Source: RHLJ01 sp040222455
Lineage (GTDB): Bacteria; Bacteroidota; Rhodothermia; Balneolales; Balneolaceae
Assembly (NCBI GenBank): GCA_040222455.1
Contig: JAVKDD010000023.1
Span: forward strand, 1-64,000
Direction of reading: 5' to 3'
Length of the DNA stretch: 64,000 bases
The position numbers and the translations under genes were made by a program. Shown here piece by piece: positions 34,072 through 42,717 of the stretch (position 1 is the stretch's first letter; every line of letters begins with the position of its first letter). The notes below the pieces were generated by a model. It was given only the letters and a program-made list of their open reading frames with translations, did no database searches and was not told the DNA's origin.

Positions 34072-35961
34072 ATGCGCTTTACTCAATTCCTTGTTGTTAT
34101 TCTATTTTTTGGATCTTCTGCTTCTGCACAAGAACTAAGTCTTCCAAAGATTTTTAATGATCACATGGTGTTGCAAAGAAATGCTGATGTTCGGATTTGG
34201 GGTACAACAAGCCCTAATTCTGTAGTAACTTTGATGATAGTAGACCTGCGTGTTACCACCGAATCGAATGAGAACGGAGATTGGGAAGCATTTCTGCCTA
34301 AACAAAATGCCGGTGGTCCCTATCGTTTAATAATTGAATCTGAAAATACGATAACTTTTGAGGATGTTTATTTTGGAGATGTTTGGGTTGCTGGTGGTCA
34401 ATCGAATATGGAATGGTCGATAGGAAGTAACATCGATAACATGGAAGCTGAGTTAAACGACGCTGAATATCCTGAAATCCGGTTTATAAAAATCGCTCAT
34501 GATATTTCAGCTGTGCCATTAAATGACTTAAGGCATGACGCTGAATGGAAAATCGCGAACAAAGAAAACGCACGAAACTTTTCAGCAGTAGCATTTTTTT
34601 TTGCCAAACATAATCACTTAGAAAAAAATGTGCCCGTGGGAATAATTGATGATAATTGGGGCGGCACTCCTGCAGAAGCATGGACTCCTACTACCCGACT
34701 TCAAACAGTAGCCGGATATCAGGAAAGTTCTTCGGAAATGCTTAATACCAACATTGATTGGGAAAGAAGGTTTCAGAAAAATGATTCTTTGAACTCCATT
34801 AAGTATGAACGGGTACAAGATGTAAGCAATTTTTTAAAGTACAGAGCTCATGAAACTGAATTCAATGATATAAATTGGAAAGAAGTGAATTTGCCTAACT
34901 CTGAACCACTTTTTGATTTTGTGTGGCTCAGAAAAAAGTTTAATCTAAAAAGTACATCTGGTGCTCAATTATCCTTTGGATGGCCAGGAAAGTTCACTGT
35001 TGTTTTTATAAATGGTAAGCGAGTATATCAGAAAGGTTGGGAAGACGCTAGAATTGTTCATATTCCTGCAGGTGTATTAGTTGCTGGTGAAAATGTTATC
35101 GCTATCAGAACTGTAGAAGATTGGAATAGCCAAAGTTATATTGGAAGGGCTGGAGAGTTTTGGATTCAAACTCATGATGAAAAACTATCTCTTGAAGGGA
35201 AGTGGAAGTTTTCAAACACCGTTGAACCACCTATGCCTAAGGTAATTAGGTATGAACACCGCCCCGGGACGTTATTTAACGCAATGATTAATCCTATTGC
35301 TGGATATTCAATTGCCGGAGCCATTTGGTACCAAGGAGAAAGCAATGTTGGTCAATATCAGTATTACAACGAGCTTTTTGAAACCATGATTGAAGAATGG
35401 AGGGCTAGTTGGAATCAGGGTTCCTTTCCTTTTCTATATGTTCAGCTAGCTAATTTTCAGCAAAAACGAAATGATCCCTATGATTCGCAGTGGGCAAGAT
35501 TAAGAGAAGCTCAAACTCAAACTTTAAGTTTAGCAAATACTGGCATGGCTACTATCATTGACATTGGTGATGCTGATGATATCCACCCCAGAAATAAAAA
35601 AGATGTTGGATATCGACTTTGGCAATCTGCAAGGCATGTGGCATTTCATGAAAATATAGTGCATTCAGGACCTACATACCGCGGTCATGTTGTGGATGGA
35701 AATAGGATCATTCTTACTTTCAATCATATCGGAAATGGATTGCAGAACAAGGGAGTAGAAGCTATTTCCGGGTTTTCTATAGCTGGCTCTGATAGCACAT
35801 TCTATTGGGCTAAGGCGGTAATAGATGGCGACCATATTATTGTGTCATCCGACCAAGTAAAACATCCAATCGCTGTTCGATATGCCTGGGAAGATAATCC
35901 CGATGCGTTTTTGTACAACAAAAAAGGCTTACCAATGGTCCCATTTAGAACAGACAACTAG
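34072..35961 (+). CDS. Secreted sialate O-acetylesterase-type SGNH hydrolase
   Basis: A 629-aa exported esterase. Residues 1-20 are a signal peptide (ending SASAQ). The SGNH block I is VAGGQSNMEWS near residue 107 (nucleophile Ser), a later block is GAIWYQGESNVGQ near 420, and the catalytic Asp/His are in DADDIHPRN. A jelly-roll-like insertion (about 260-380) separates blocks, as in family sialate 9-O-acetylesterases. Substrates may be acetylated sialic acid or acetylated plant glycans; no sialic acid genes are near. It is divergent from glpK. Confidence 0.9.
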   Translation: MRFTQFLVVILFFGSSASAQELSLPKIFNDHMVLQRNADVRIWGTTSPNSVVTLMIVDLRVTTESNENGDWEAFLPKQNAGGPYRLIIESENTITFEDVYFGDVWVAGGQSNMEWSIGSNIDNMEAELNDAEYPEIRFIKIAHDISAVPLNDLRHDAEWKIANKENARNFSAVAFFFAKHNHLEKNVPVGIIDDNWGGTPAEAWTPTTRLQTVAGYQESSSEMLNTNIDWERRFQKNDSLNSIKYERVQDVSNFLKYRAHETEFNDINWKEVNLPNSEPLFDFVWLRKKFNLKSTSGAQLSFGWPGKFTVVFINGKRVYQKGWEDARIVHIPAGVLVAGENVIAIRTVEDWNSQSYIGRAGEFWIQTHDEKLSLEGKWKFSNTVEPPMPKVIRYEHRPGTLFNAMINPIAGYSIAGAIWYQGESNVGQYQYYNELFETMIEEWRASWNQGSFPFLYVQLANFQQKRNDPYDSQWARLREAQTQTLSLANTGMATIIDIGDADDIHPRNKKDVGYRLWQSARHVAFHENIVHSGPTYRGHVVDGNRIILTFNHIGNGLQNKGVEAISGFSIAGSDSTFYWAKAVIDGDHIIVSSDQVKHPIAVRYAWEDNPDAFLYNKKGLPMVPFRTDN

Positions 35962-35963
35962 AA

Positions 35964-36836
35964 TTAAATGGTTTTTATTGAATCCAAATAAGCCTCTTTT
36001 CCAATTTTATAAATATCCTTTGCTTTTTCGAAATCGAAAGTATTTGCGGTATTTCTTGGAATATTAATCAATACATCTGGCTGATGGAGTTGAAGCATGA
36101 GGGAGGTTAGTTTATCTTGAGTAAGGCTGAACGAGCTTTCCATTAAACCTATCAGTGAGTAAACATCATCATTCTTTTCTTCTTCTTTTAAATGATTCTC
36201 CAAAATGTTTTCAGGAAGCAAATTTTCAAACCATTTCTGAACTTCCGTTTTATGTTTTCTCTTTTTAGCAATCATCACCTTATTGCTGGCCTTGGCATTT
36301 AAATCTACCGCAACAGTAATGGCACCTTCTTTTTTGTTTACCAGATTTATTGGCAAAGGATTAGAAACTCCGCCATCAACTAATACCTTTCCATCTTGTA
36401 CAACAGGAACTATGAAGCCTGGAATTGCAACCGAAGCCCGCAAGGCTTTATATAAATCACCAGAGGTATAATAAACTTCCTCGTGGTTTTTCATATCTGT
36501 TGCTACGGCGGTAAATGGGATTGGAAAATCTTCGATGTTTAAATTTCCCGTCATCTGTTTATGCTTTTCAAATATTTTCTCTCCTTTCACAAAGCCTTGT
36601 TTTGTAAAAGTAAAATCAAGCAAGTCGAATACTTCACGTCGGGTCAGGTTCAACATCCATTCTTTATATTCTTTTAGATGTCCTGCTGCATAAATTCCTC
36701 CAATCACTGCGCCCATCGAGCATCCAATCACTTCTATTATTTTATAACCATCGTTTTCCAATCCTTCTATTACTGCAATATGTGCAACTCCTCTTGCACC
36801 ACCACTACCGAGAATTAAATGGACATCAGGTTTCAT
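35964..36836 (-). CDS. Patatin-like phospholipase (RssA type)
   Basis: A 290-aa serine hydrolase. The oxyanion loop GSGGARGVAH lies near residue 10, the nucleophile Ser in GCSMGAVIGG near 38, and the catalytic Asp in VDGGVSNPLP near 153, so the Ser-Asp dyad is complete. It likely acts on membrane lipids. It follows the YiiX-like gene by six bases on the same strand and is convergent with the esterase gene. Confidence 0.92.
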   Translation of the reverse strand: MKPDVHLILGSGGARGVAHIAVIEGLENDGYKIIEVIGCSMGAVIGGIYAAGHLKEYKEWMLNLTRREVFDLLDFTFTKQGFVKGEKIFEKHKQMTGNLNIEDFPIPFTAVATDMKNHEEVYYTSGDLYKALRASVAIPGFIVPVVQDGKVLVDGGVSNPLPINLVNKKEGAITVAVDLNAKASNKVMIAKKRKHKTEVQKWFENLLPENILENHLKEEEKNDDVYSLIGLMESSFSLTQDKLTSLMLQLHQPDVLINIPRNTANTFDFEKAKDIYKIGKEAYLDSIKTI

Positions 36837-36842
36837 AATTAG

Positions 36843-38312
36843 TTAATTATACTTTGCATCTGCACTTTCCCTTGCCAATTTTACCATCTCCCAGTATGGT
36901 GGCAAGTAACCCTCTTTTTGGTGAAACTCCTTCACCTTATTATCTGTCAAAATTTTAATCTCTTCGTGTTTAGAAATAAATGCGTCACTCTTTAACGCCT
37001 GGGTTGCACTCATTCCTTCAGGAATAGGACCAATACTTCCAAAACGGTTTTTAATTCTGCTATATGCTTTTAATGTTCTTACTATTGGAAGTAGAAAATA
37101 ATTGTAATCGATATTCACTCCATTCTCTGCGCTCTCTAACATAACATCAATTACAGCATTGTATAAATGATCATCATAAAGAGTTTCTGAGTTTCTCCAT
37201 TCTGCGACTACCGAAAGCTGAGGGTCATATTCTAAGTCTGATGGCATTTGTGTTACAAAATTCTCTACTCCAAAAGTATTTAATAAAGTAACTACACCGA
37301 ATGAAGAAATTGTGGATTCTGATTGCCAAAGTTGAACTCCATTTTTTTTGTAGGCTGAAGACCCTACTTCAGAACAAAACATCGCTTCCTGATCAAAAAA
37401 GTTCATCTTAAAATCATATGGGATATGTCGCTGTTGAGCTTCTTCGAACATTTCTTTGGCAGCAATATGCGGAAGCATCGGGTTCTCCAAAATTTGTGGT
37501 AATTCCGCTCTTGGTCTTAAAACCATAAAGCGTAATTTTCTATCCTGTACATATTCTTCCAAATTTGCAATATCAACTCCCCGCTCTATATGCGCCTCTA
37601 TGATATATGGAATGTTCGTTCCCTCTTCAATATATATTAAAGCTACGTGAGAAAAATTTCCCGGATAGTCATTTCCTCGAGAGATCAAAGCAGAAACTTC
37701 GGCGCCGCCACGCGAAACCAATAAATCTCCACTATGAACTTTTATTCCTAAAATTGTAGTGGATGGAGTCGAAGAATCTTCTTCTTTCACATATGACACT
37801 GGATCTATTTCTTCTTCTGATTGGAGTAATACTTCTTCTACTGTAGCCCGCATTCCATATAATACTTTATACAAAGTAATTCGGGTCTCAGGTTGATTTA
37901 TATTCCAGTTTACCGACTCTTCTTTTATGATTCTTCGAGCTCGATTATATAATTGAAAGAACTCTTTATTTTGATTTTTTTGCGCTGCGATTAAAGGTGC
38001 CAGTTCAAAAAAATTGTTAAGTAATCCATCTAGTCTAACATCATTTGATTCAAATTCTGTTTGTTCTAAGTCGACCAATAAGGCGCTCAATTCTGTTATC
38101 AATACATCGATAGTTCCTCGATTAACTAACTCAGAATATTCTCTCGCTTCAGAAAATTTCATTTCTAACTCATCCCAACGCTCATCTTGATTCCAAACGA
38201 ATGGCGTTGAATTTCCTTCACTCTCAATATTGATGGAAGAATTATCTGGAATTAGCAGAAGACCATAAATAAAAACCAGAATTAATATGGAGTATAGAAG
38301 TGCTTTTTTCAT
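36843..38312 (-). CDS. YiiX-like permuted papain-fold hydrolase
   Basis: A 489-aa envelope protein. An N-terminal hydrophobic segment (about 4-22) anchors or exports it. A helical region (about 50-160) precedes the YiiX/YebB-like permuted NlpC/P60 domain (about 185-350). That domain has GDLLVSRGG, the catalytic His in NFSHVALIY and the Cys in FCSEVGSSAY. Papain-fold members of this group act on lipids or amides. It is the first gene of a two-gene unit with the patatin, which suggests a shared lipid-processing role. Confidence 0.85.
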   Translation of the reverse strand: MKKALLYSILILVFIYGLLLIPDNSSINIESEGNSTPFVWNQDERWDELEMKFSEAREYSELVNRGTIDVLITELSALLVDLEQTEFESNDVRLDGLLNNFFELAPLIAAQKNQNKEFFQLYNRARRIIKEESVNWNINQPETRITLYKVLYGMRATVEEVLLQSEEEIDPVSYVKEEDSSTPSTTILGIKVHSGDLLVSRGGAEVSALISRGNDYPGNFSHVALIYIEEGTNIPYIIEAHIERGVDIANLEEYVQDRKLRFMVLRPRAELPQILENPMLPHIAAKEMFEEAQQRHIPYDFKMNFFDQEAMFCSEVGSSAYKKNGVQLWQSESTISSFGVVTLLNTFGVENFVTQMPSDLEYDPQLSVVAEWRNSETLYDDHLYNAVIDVMLESAENGVNIDYNYFLLPIVRTLKAYSRIKNRFGSIGPIPEGMSATQALKSDAFISKHEEIKILTDNKVKEFHQKEGYLPPYWEMVKLARESADAKYN

Positions 38313-38351
38313 GGGATGAAGGTACTCATTTATCCATTAATTCTTTTACTT

Positions 38352-38499
38352 AGTCATCCTCAGGATGACTTTGCTTTATCTTTTCTTGAATATATTTAAG
38401 TAAAACTTCTGCCTCATCTTCATTTATCTCAATTATTCTCAGGATCTGCACAACTACAAAGCATCATAGAAAAAGTCTCCACTCATGGGAGGACTTTCT
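38352..38499. repeat. Intergenic palindromes upstream of the YiiX-like gene
   Basis: Two structures lie in this gap. AGTCATCCT-C-AGGATGACT (38352-38370) is a perfect 9-bp-arm palindrome of the GTCAT family. At 38470-38499 AAAGTCTCC and GGAGGACTTT pair around ACTCATG, recalling the ends of the element at 1592-1728. A further GTCAT-family half (TTCTCAGGATCTGCACAAC) lies near 38436-38454. Confidence 0.6.
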
Positions 38500-38512
38500 A
38501 ATAATAGTACCG

Positions 38513-39400
38513 CTAAACACATTTCATAATCCCATTCTTCACTCCAACCAAACTTTCTATTTCGCTAAAAGTCTCTGCGCCTTCGCCCATCACAAATAAA
38601 GGGACTTCATTTCTCGTATGTGTTTTGGTTGAAAGATCTTCCAGATTTCCGTGATCGCTAGTGATAACTAGTACATCTTCACTTCTTTTTTCTTTAATAA
38701 TATGGAGTAAGAATTCATTGAGTGTTTTTAGTACATGTTGGGCATCTTCTATTTTTTGATTATGTCCTGCTTTATCGGTGAGATAATATTCATACATCAC
38801 TAAGTCGTAATTAGGGACTACATTTAATAATCTTCGAGCTGCTTCAGTAGTATCTATTTTCGGAAGGTCTATATTTAATCGCTCTCGCCAGGCATTTTGA
38901 ACAATTTCTGCAGTAAGTGCTTCACCATTTAAAACTTCTTCCGTAGAATTTAATCTCATTTCTGCACTTTGAGTCATAAGTGTTGTACAACTCCATCTAT
39001 TCCGGCGTTTTGCATGTTCGAAGAATATGGGTGGATATGCATTTATCAAATATGGCTTCTTTCCTGCTTCTATTACAGCGTGAAAAATACTCTGCTCTTT
39101 TAATAAATACTTTATTCCAGAATGTGGATACGGTCCAAAATGCTTCCCTATTACTTTAGATGCATTTTCTCCGGTAAAAAGTGTGGTTTGTCCAGTTCCA
39201 CTTTGCGGTAATCCTTCAACTCCAAGATTAGCATCAATTGGTTTAAAGATGTGATTTTTCTTAAGAATACTCTCACTTTTATTACTGAAATTTTCCCCCG
39301 AAAGAATTTGAAAACTTTCATAGGTATCTACAAAAAAAGGATTCTTTTTTGATGCTTCCCCTAATCCTACTCCATCTATAAAAATAAAAATTACAGCCAA
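38513..39400 (-). CDS. Alkaline-phosphatase-superfamily metalloenzyme
   Basis: A 295-aa protein with the superfamily metal motifs: FIFIDGVGLGEAS at the N-terminus, GLPQSGTGQTTLFTG near 60 (nucleophile Ser or Thr), and ITSDHGNLEDLS near 245. It is related to phosphopentomutase and phosphoglycerate mutase (iPGM) catalytic cores but lacks their cap domains at full size. The substrate is unknown. It follows dtd by one base and is likely co-transcribed. Confidence 0.8.
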   Translation of the reverse strand: MAVIFIFIDGVGLGEASKKNPFFVDTYESFQILSGENFSNKSESILKKNHIFKPIDANLGVEGLPQSGTGQTTLFTGENASKVIGKHFGPYPHSGIKYLLKEQSIFHAVIEAGKKPYLINAYPPIFFEHAKRRNRWSCTTLMTQSAEMRLNSTEEVLNGEALTAEIVQNAWRERLNIDLPKIDTTEAARRLLNVVPNYDLVMYEYYLTDKAGHNQKIEDAQHVLKTLNEFLLHIIKEKRSEDVLVITSDHGNLEDLSTKTHTRNEVPLFVMGEGAETFSEIESLVGVKNGIMKCV

Positions 39401-39401
39401 T

Positions 39402-39842
39402 TTACTTCTCCAAAATCAAGGTAACTGGTCCATCATTTATCAGATTAACATCCATCATAGCACCAAATTTTCCCGTTTGTATTTTAAGATCAGAATGCTT
39501 TCTAAAGTAGTTAATCATGTCTTCGTACATAGGTTCTGCTTTTTCAGGACGTGCTGCTTCAATATAACTAGGGCGCGTTCCTTTCTTCGTGTTTCCATAC
39601 AAAGTAAATTGCGAGACTACTAAAATTTCTCCTTCTATATCAGTGACTGATAAATTCATTTTACCCTCATCATCTTCAAAAACACGCAATTTCAGAATCT
39701 TTTCACACATCCAATGTAATTCCTCAGTGGTATCATTTTGATGAACTCCTACTAACAATAAGAGTCCTTTTTTTATTGCTCCTGTTATCTCATTACCAAC
39801 CTTTACAGAGGCTGAACTTACGCGCTGAACTACTACTTTCAT
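39402..39842 (-). CDS. dtd: D-aminoacyl-tRNA deacylase
   Basis: Dtd removes D-amino acids and glycine from mischarged tRNA. The 146-aa protein has the conserved VSQFTLYGNTKKGTRPSY and the cross-subunit Gly-Pro in NDGPVTLILEK, both needed for chiral proofreading. Length and start (MKVVVQRVSSASVKV) match the family. It is the last minus-strand gene before the DnaA-box-rich region. Confidence 0.96.
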   Translation of the reverse strand: MKVVVQRVSSASVKVGNEITGAIKKGLLLLVGVHQNDTTEELHWMCEKILKLRVFEDDEGKMNLSVTDIEGEILVVSQFTLYGNTKKGTRPSYIEAARPEKAEPMYEDMINYFRKHSDLKIQTGKFGAMMDVNLINDGPVTLILEK

Positions 39843-40280
39843 GAATTATTTTATGTGGATTACTATGTGGATATCAGCTACATAACATTTTGATAACTAA
39901 AATCCTTTAAAGTTATCTACAAGTTTCCACATTCTTTGATGCTAATCAACATCCAAAAAGAATAACTTTTAGTGTTAATTACCTGTTTCTCATTTTTATG
40001 TACAATTATGGTGCTTGTGTTAAGAACTTTTCAGTTCTTCTTCTAAGTCATTAAAAGTATTACGCGAGTTCTCAACAATTCTTTCCACATAGTTATGTCA
40101 AGCATTGTTGAGAAAAATGAAAAGTTTGTTATCAACATATCCACACCCTCTATAACTATATACTATTTATATAAATCTCATTTTATTTGTCTTTTAAGGT
40201 GTGGAAAAGATTTGGAAAATGATCTCAAAAAAACTTTTCAAAGATGGTATATTTATTCAGCTAATTAAACACTCACTCTT
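39843..40280. other. oriC: Gene-free AT-rich region with a DnaA-box-like cluster; candidate oriC
   Basis: Between divergent dtd and the DinB-family gene. Nine-mers close to TTATCCACA on either strand include TGTGGATTA (39854), TGTGGATAT (39866), TTATCTACA (39913), TTATCAACA (40129), ATATCCACA (40137) and TGTGGAAAA (40200), each 8 of 9. Weaker ones are GTTTCCACA (39923) and CTTTCCACA (40081). An AT-rich tract (about 40150-40200) could unwind. dnaA is not in the window. An alternative is a DnaA-titration or regulatory site. Confidence 0.6.
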
Positions 40281-40799
40281 ATGAATAAGCAATATCCTAT
40301 TGGAACTTTTGATTTCACTGTAGAACGTAAATACAAAGATGTTTCTGTTTGGATGGAAGAAATCAAAGAGCTTCCATTAAAGATAAAAGCCGAGTTATAT
40401 GGTTTACCTGATGAAGTTTTTGATACTCCTTATCGTAAAGGAGGTTGGACTGTTCGACAGGTTGTTCACCATTTATGCGATAGTCACATGAACGCACTTA
40501 TTCGTGTTAAATTAGCACTAACAGAAGATAATCCTACTATTAAACCCTATGATGAAAATGCATGGGCTAACTTAGGTGATTATGAAGAGGTTTCGATGAA
40601 AAGTACCTTGCGAATGTTAACGGCTATTCATGAGAAATGGAGTGCTGTTCTCGAAAATATGACCAAAAAACAATTTAAAAGAACGTTTCATCATCCTGAA
40701 TCAAAGATTGATTACACTTTAATTCAGGCAACTGCACATTATGCCTGGCATTGCAATCATCATTTAGCACACATCCAATTAGTAACTCAAAATAGATAG
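40281..40799 (+). CDS. DinB/YfiT-family putative metal-dependent hydrolase
   Basis: A 172-aa four-helix-bundle protein of the YfiT branch of the DinB superfamily. The metal-binding His residues lie in WTVRQVVHHLCDSHMNA near residue 60 and AWHCNHHLAHI near 160. YfiT-type proteins include bacillithiol S-transferases, but I cannot tell the thiol used here. purM follows six bases after the stop, so they may share a transcript. Confidence 0.88.
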   Translation: MNKQYPIGTFDFTVERKYKDVSVWMEEIKELPLKIKAELYGLPDEVFDTPYRKGGWTVRQVVHHLCDSHMNALIRVKLALTEDNPTIKPYDENAWANLGDYEEVSMKSTLRMLTAIHEKWSAVLENMTKKQFKRTFHHPESKIDYTLIQATAHYAWHCNHHLAHIQLVTQNR

Positions 40800-40804
40800 G
40801 CCTG

Positions 40805-41815
40805 ATGGCTAAAAAGCAATTTACATACAAAGATTCCGGCGTTGATATTAAAGCTGGAGAAGAACTAGTAAACTCAATTAAAGGAATAGTAAAAGAGACT
40901 CATTCTGATGCGGTGCTATCCAATATTGGTGGGTTTGGTGGTTTCTTTAGTCCAGATCTAAAGGGTATGAAAAAACCAACGTTTGTAAGTTCAGTTGATG
41001 GCGTTGGTACTAAATTGATTGTAGCGTTCAAAGCTGGAAAGTATGATACCGTTGGTCAAGATTTAGTAAATCATTGTGTGAATGATATTGCGGTATGTGG
41101 AGCTAAACCACTCTTCTTTTTAGACTATTTTTCTACTGGAAAATTGGAGCAACATGTAGGGTATGAAGTGATAAAGGGCTTTGCTACTGCATGTAAAGAA
41201 AATGGAGTTGCATTGATTGGAGGTGAAACAGCTGAAATGCCAGATATTTATGGTCCGGGTGAATTTGATTTAGCTGGAACTATTGTTGGGATTGTAGACG
41301 AAGATAAAGTGATAAATGGTTCTGGGATAAAAAAAAGAGATGTACTTTTAGGATTTAAAAGCTCAGGGTTACATACCAATGGATATTCCTTGGCTAGAAA
41401 TGTGTTATTTACTAAATATGAAGTAAATGATTATGTAGAAGAATTGGGATCTACGCTTGCAGAAGAATTACTACAAGTCCACCGATCTTATTTAGGTTTA
41501 ATTACAGAATTGAAAGACTTAGATGGAGTAAATGGATTTTCTCACATTACAGGTGGTGGAATGGTAGGAAATACCAAACGAATTTTACCGGAAGGATTAG
41601 CTTTAGACATTGACTGGAATGCCTGGGAACGACCACCGGTGTACAAGCTCATTCAGGAAATAGGAAATGTACCTGAAGAAGATATGCAAGCTACTTTTAA
41701 TCTTGGAATTGGATTAGTATGTGTGGTTTCTGAAGATGCGGTTGATAAAATAAAAGCAAAAGCTGAAGAACTAGGAGAAGAGGTTTTTGAGGTGGGTTCT
41801 GTAATTCAAAATTAA
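40805..41815 (+). CDS. purM: Phosphoribosylformylglycinamidine cyclo-ligase
   Basis: PurM (AIR synthetase) closes the imidazole ring in purine synthesis. The 336-aa protein shows SVDGVGTKLIVAFKAGKYDT, GQDLVNHCVNDIAVCGAKP, IGGETAEMPDIY, and HTNGYSLAR. The length is normal. Other pur genes are absent from the window. It lies on the plus strand next to the candidate origin. Confidence 0.97.
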   Translation: MAKKQFTYKDSGVDIKAGEELVNSIKGIVKETHSDAVLSNIGGFGGFFSPDLKGMKKPTFVSSVDGVGTKLIVAFKAGKYDTVGQDLVNHCVNDIAVCGAKPLFFLDYFSTGKLEQHVGYEVIKGFATACKENGVALIGGETAEMPDIYGPGEFDLAGTIVGIVDEDKVINGSGIKKRDVLLGFKSSGLHTNGYSLARNVLFTKYEVNDYVEELGSTLAEELLQVHRSYLGLITELKDLDGVNGFSHITGGGMVGNTKRILPEGLALDIDWNAWERPPVYKLIQEIGNVPEEDMQATFNLGIGLVCVVSEDAVDKIKAKAEELGEEVFEVGSVIQN

Positions 41816-42129
41816 GAATTATGGATTTTGAATTAGAGCTCTGGGATGAAACTAATGTTCAGTTTAAAGAAATAAACCTTTTCTACTGTTAATTTAATAT
41901 CTTTTTCAAAGTTAACCCAACCTATCGCAAGCGTCCGCTTGTGAAACCCGTCTATCACTTAAACCTCGTTCCGTAGCTCTGCTGCGGAATGCAAACTGGA
42001 AGCTCCTGCTTCCATTCCAAAATCGAAGGAATAAATCCCTTCTCTTGTTTACTTAATATCTCTTTCCACATACACTAGCGAAGGGTTTCAATCCTTCTCT
42101 CTTTTTAGTACTGTTATACTTTAACAAAA
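41816..42129. repeat. Intergenic region with three consecutive hairpins
   Basis: The gap after purM holds CAAGCG-TC-CGCTTG (41928-41941), TTCCGTAGC-TCT-GCTGCGGAA (41969-41989, one wobble), and TGGAAGC-TCCT-GCTTCCA (41997-42014). The spacing is about 28 and 8 bases. None ends in a T-run. A short frame (41821-41892, 23 codons) exists but lacks support. The first hairpin resembles that at 24845-24858, suggesting a dispersed family. Confidence 0.65.
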
Positions 42130-42138
42130 GTGACATAC

Positions 42139-42459
42139 ATGTCTGAATCAACAATTAAACAAAAAGTACTAGAAAGTATTGATAGACTTCCAGAAGATGT
42201 TAGTATGGAAGAGATAGTAGAGAGAATTCAATTTATCCAAAAAATTGAAATAGGATTAGAACAAGCAGAAAAAGGAGAATTGATAAGTCATGAAGAGGTT
42301 CTAAAAAAAATTTACTCTTTTGGCACTCTTAAAATCTTTTCCATTTTCTTACCTCTTGCTAATTCATCAACCAATTTATCCAGGTATCGTGTCTGTTTGG
42401 TAAGCGGCGTCTCAATTTCTTCTATTCGGTATCCACAAATTACCCCAGTTATAAGATGA
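42139..42459 (+). pseudogene. Orphan antitoxin-like gene fused into antisense sequence
   Basis: The first 55-58 residues (MSESTIKQKVLESIDRLPED onward) form a helical protein with IQKIEIGLEQAEKGELISHEEV, the layout of short antitoxins that precede ParE/RelE toxins in Bacteroidota. After LKKI the frame continues into sequence antisense to the DUF2200 gene, so the normal C-terminus and the toxin are missing. It probably survives as a truncated antitoxin. An alternative GTG start at 42130 adds three residues. Confidence 0.5.
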
Positions 42460-42683
42460 GCATTCGGGTTTATCTTTGCCTGCTCAAAAAAGGATTTGAA
42501 AGTCACCTTTTCTTCAATTAACTCGTTGATTTTCTTTAGATCAAATCCAGTTAACCATTCTATAACTTGGTGAAGCTCTTCTTTAGTTCTACCCTTTTTC
42601 TCAACTTTTGTAATGTAATGTGGATAGACCGATGAGAATTTCATAGTCGCTATTCGTTCATCGTGTTCAGGTGTGGTTTTCAT
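42312..42683 (-). CDS. DUF2200 family protein
   Basis: A 123-aa soluble protein of DUF2200 (family PF09966-like by recall): HDERIATMKFSSVYPHYITKVEKKGRTKEELHQVIEW near the start, LITGVICGYRIEEIETPLTKQTRYLDKLVDELARGKKMEKI later. The function is unknown. Residues are well conserved relative to my memory of the family, so it looks intact. Its 3' end overlaps the truncated antitoxin frame. Confidence 0.85.
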   Translation of the reverse strand: MKTTPEHDERIATMKFSSVYPHYITKVEKKGRTKEELHQVIEWLTGFDLKKINELIEEKVTFKSFFEQAKINPNAHLITGVICGYRIEEIETPLTKQTRYLDKLVDELARGKKMEKILRVPKE

Positions 42684-42717
42684 AATTCAGAGTAAGTTAA
42701 GTTAGGGGTCTTTTACG

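Noticed and set aside
41821..41892. Short plus-strand frame after purM (MDFELELWDETNVQFKEI)
   Set aside because: Only 23 codons, no ribosome-binding site or relative recalled; more likely a chance frame.
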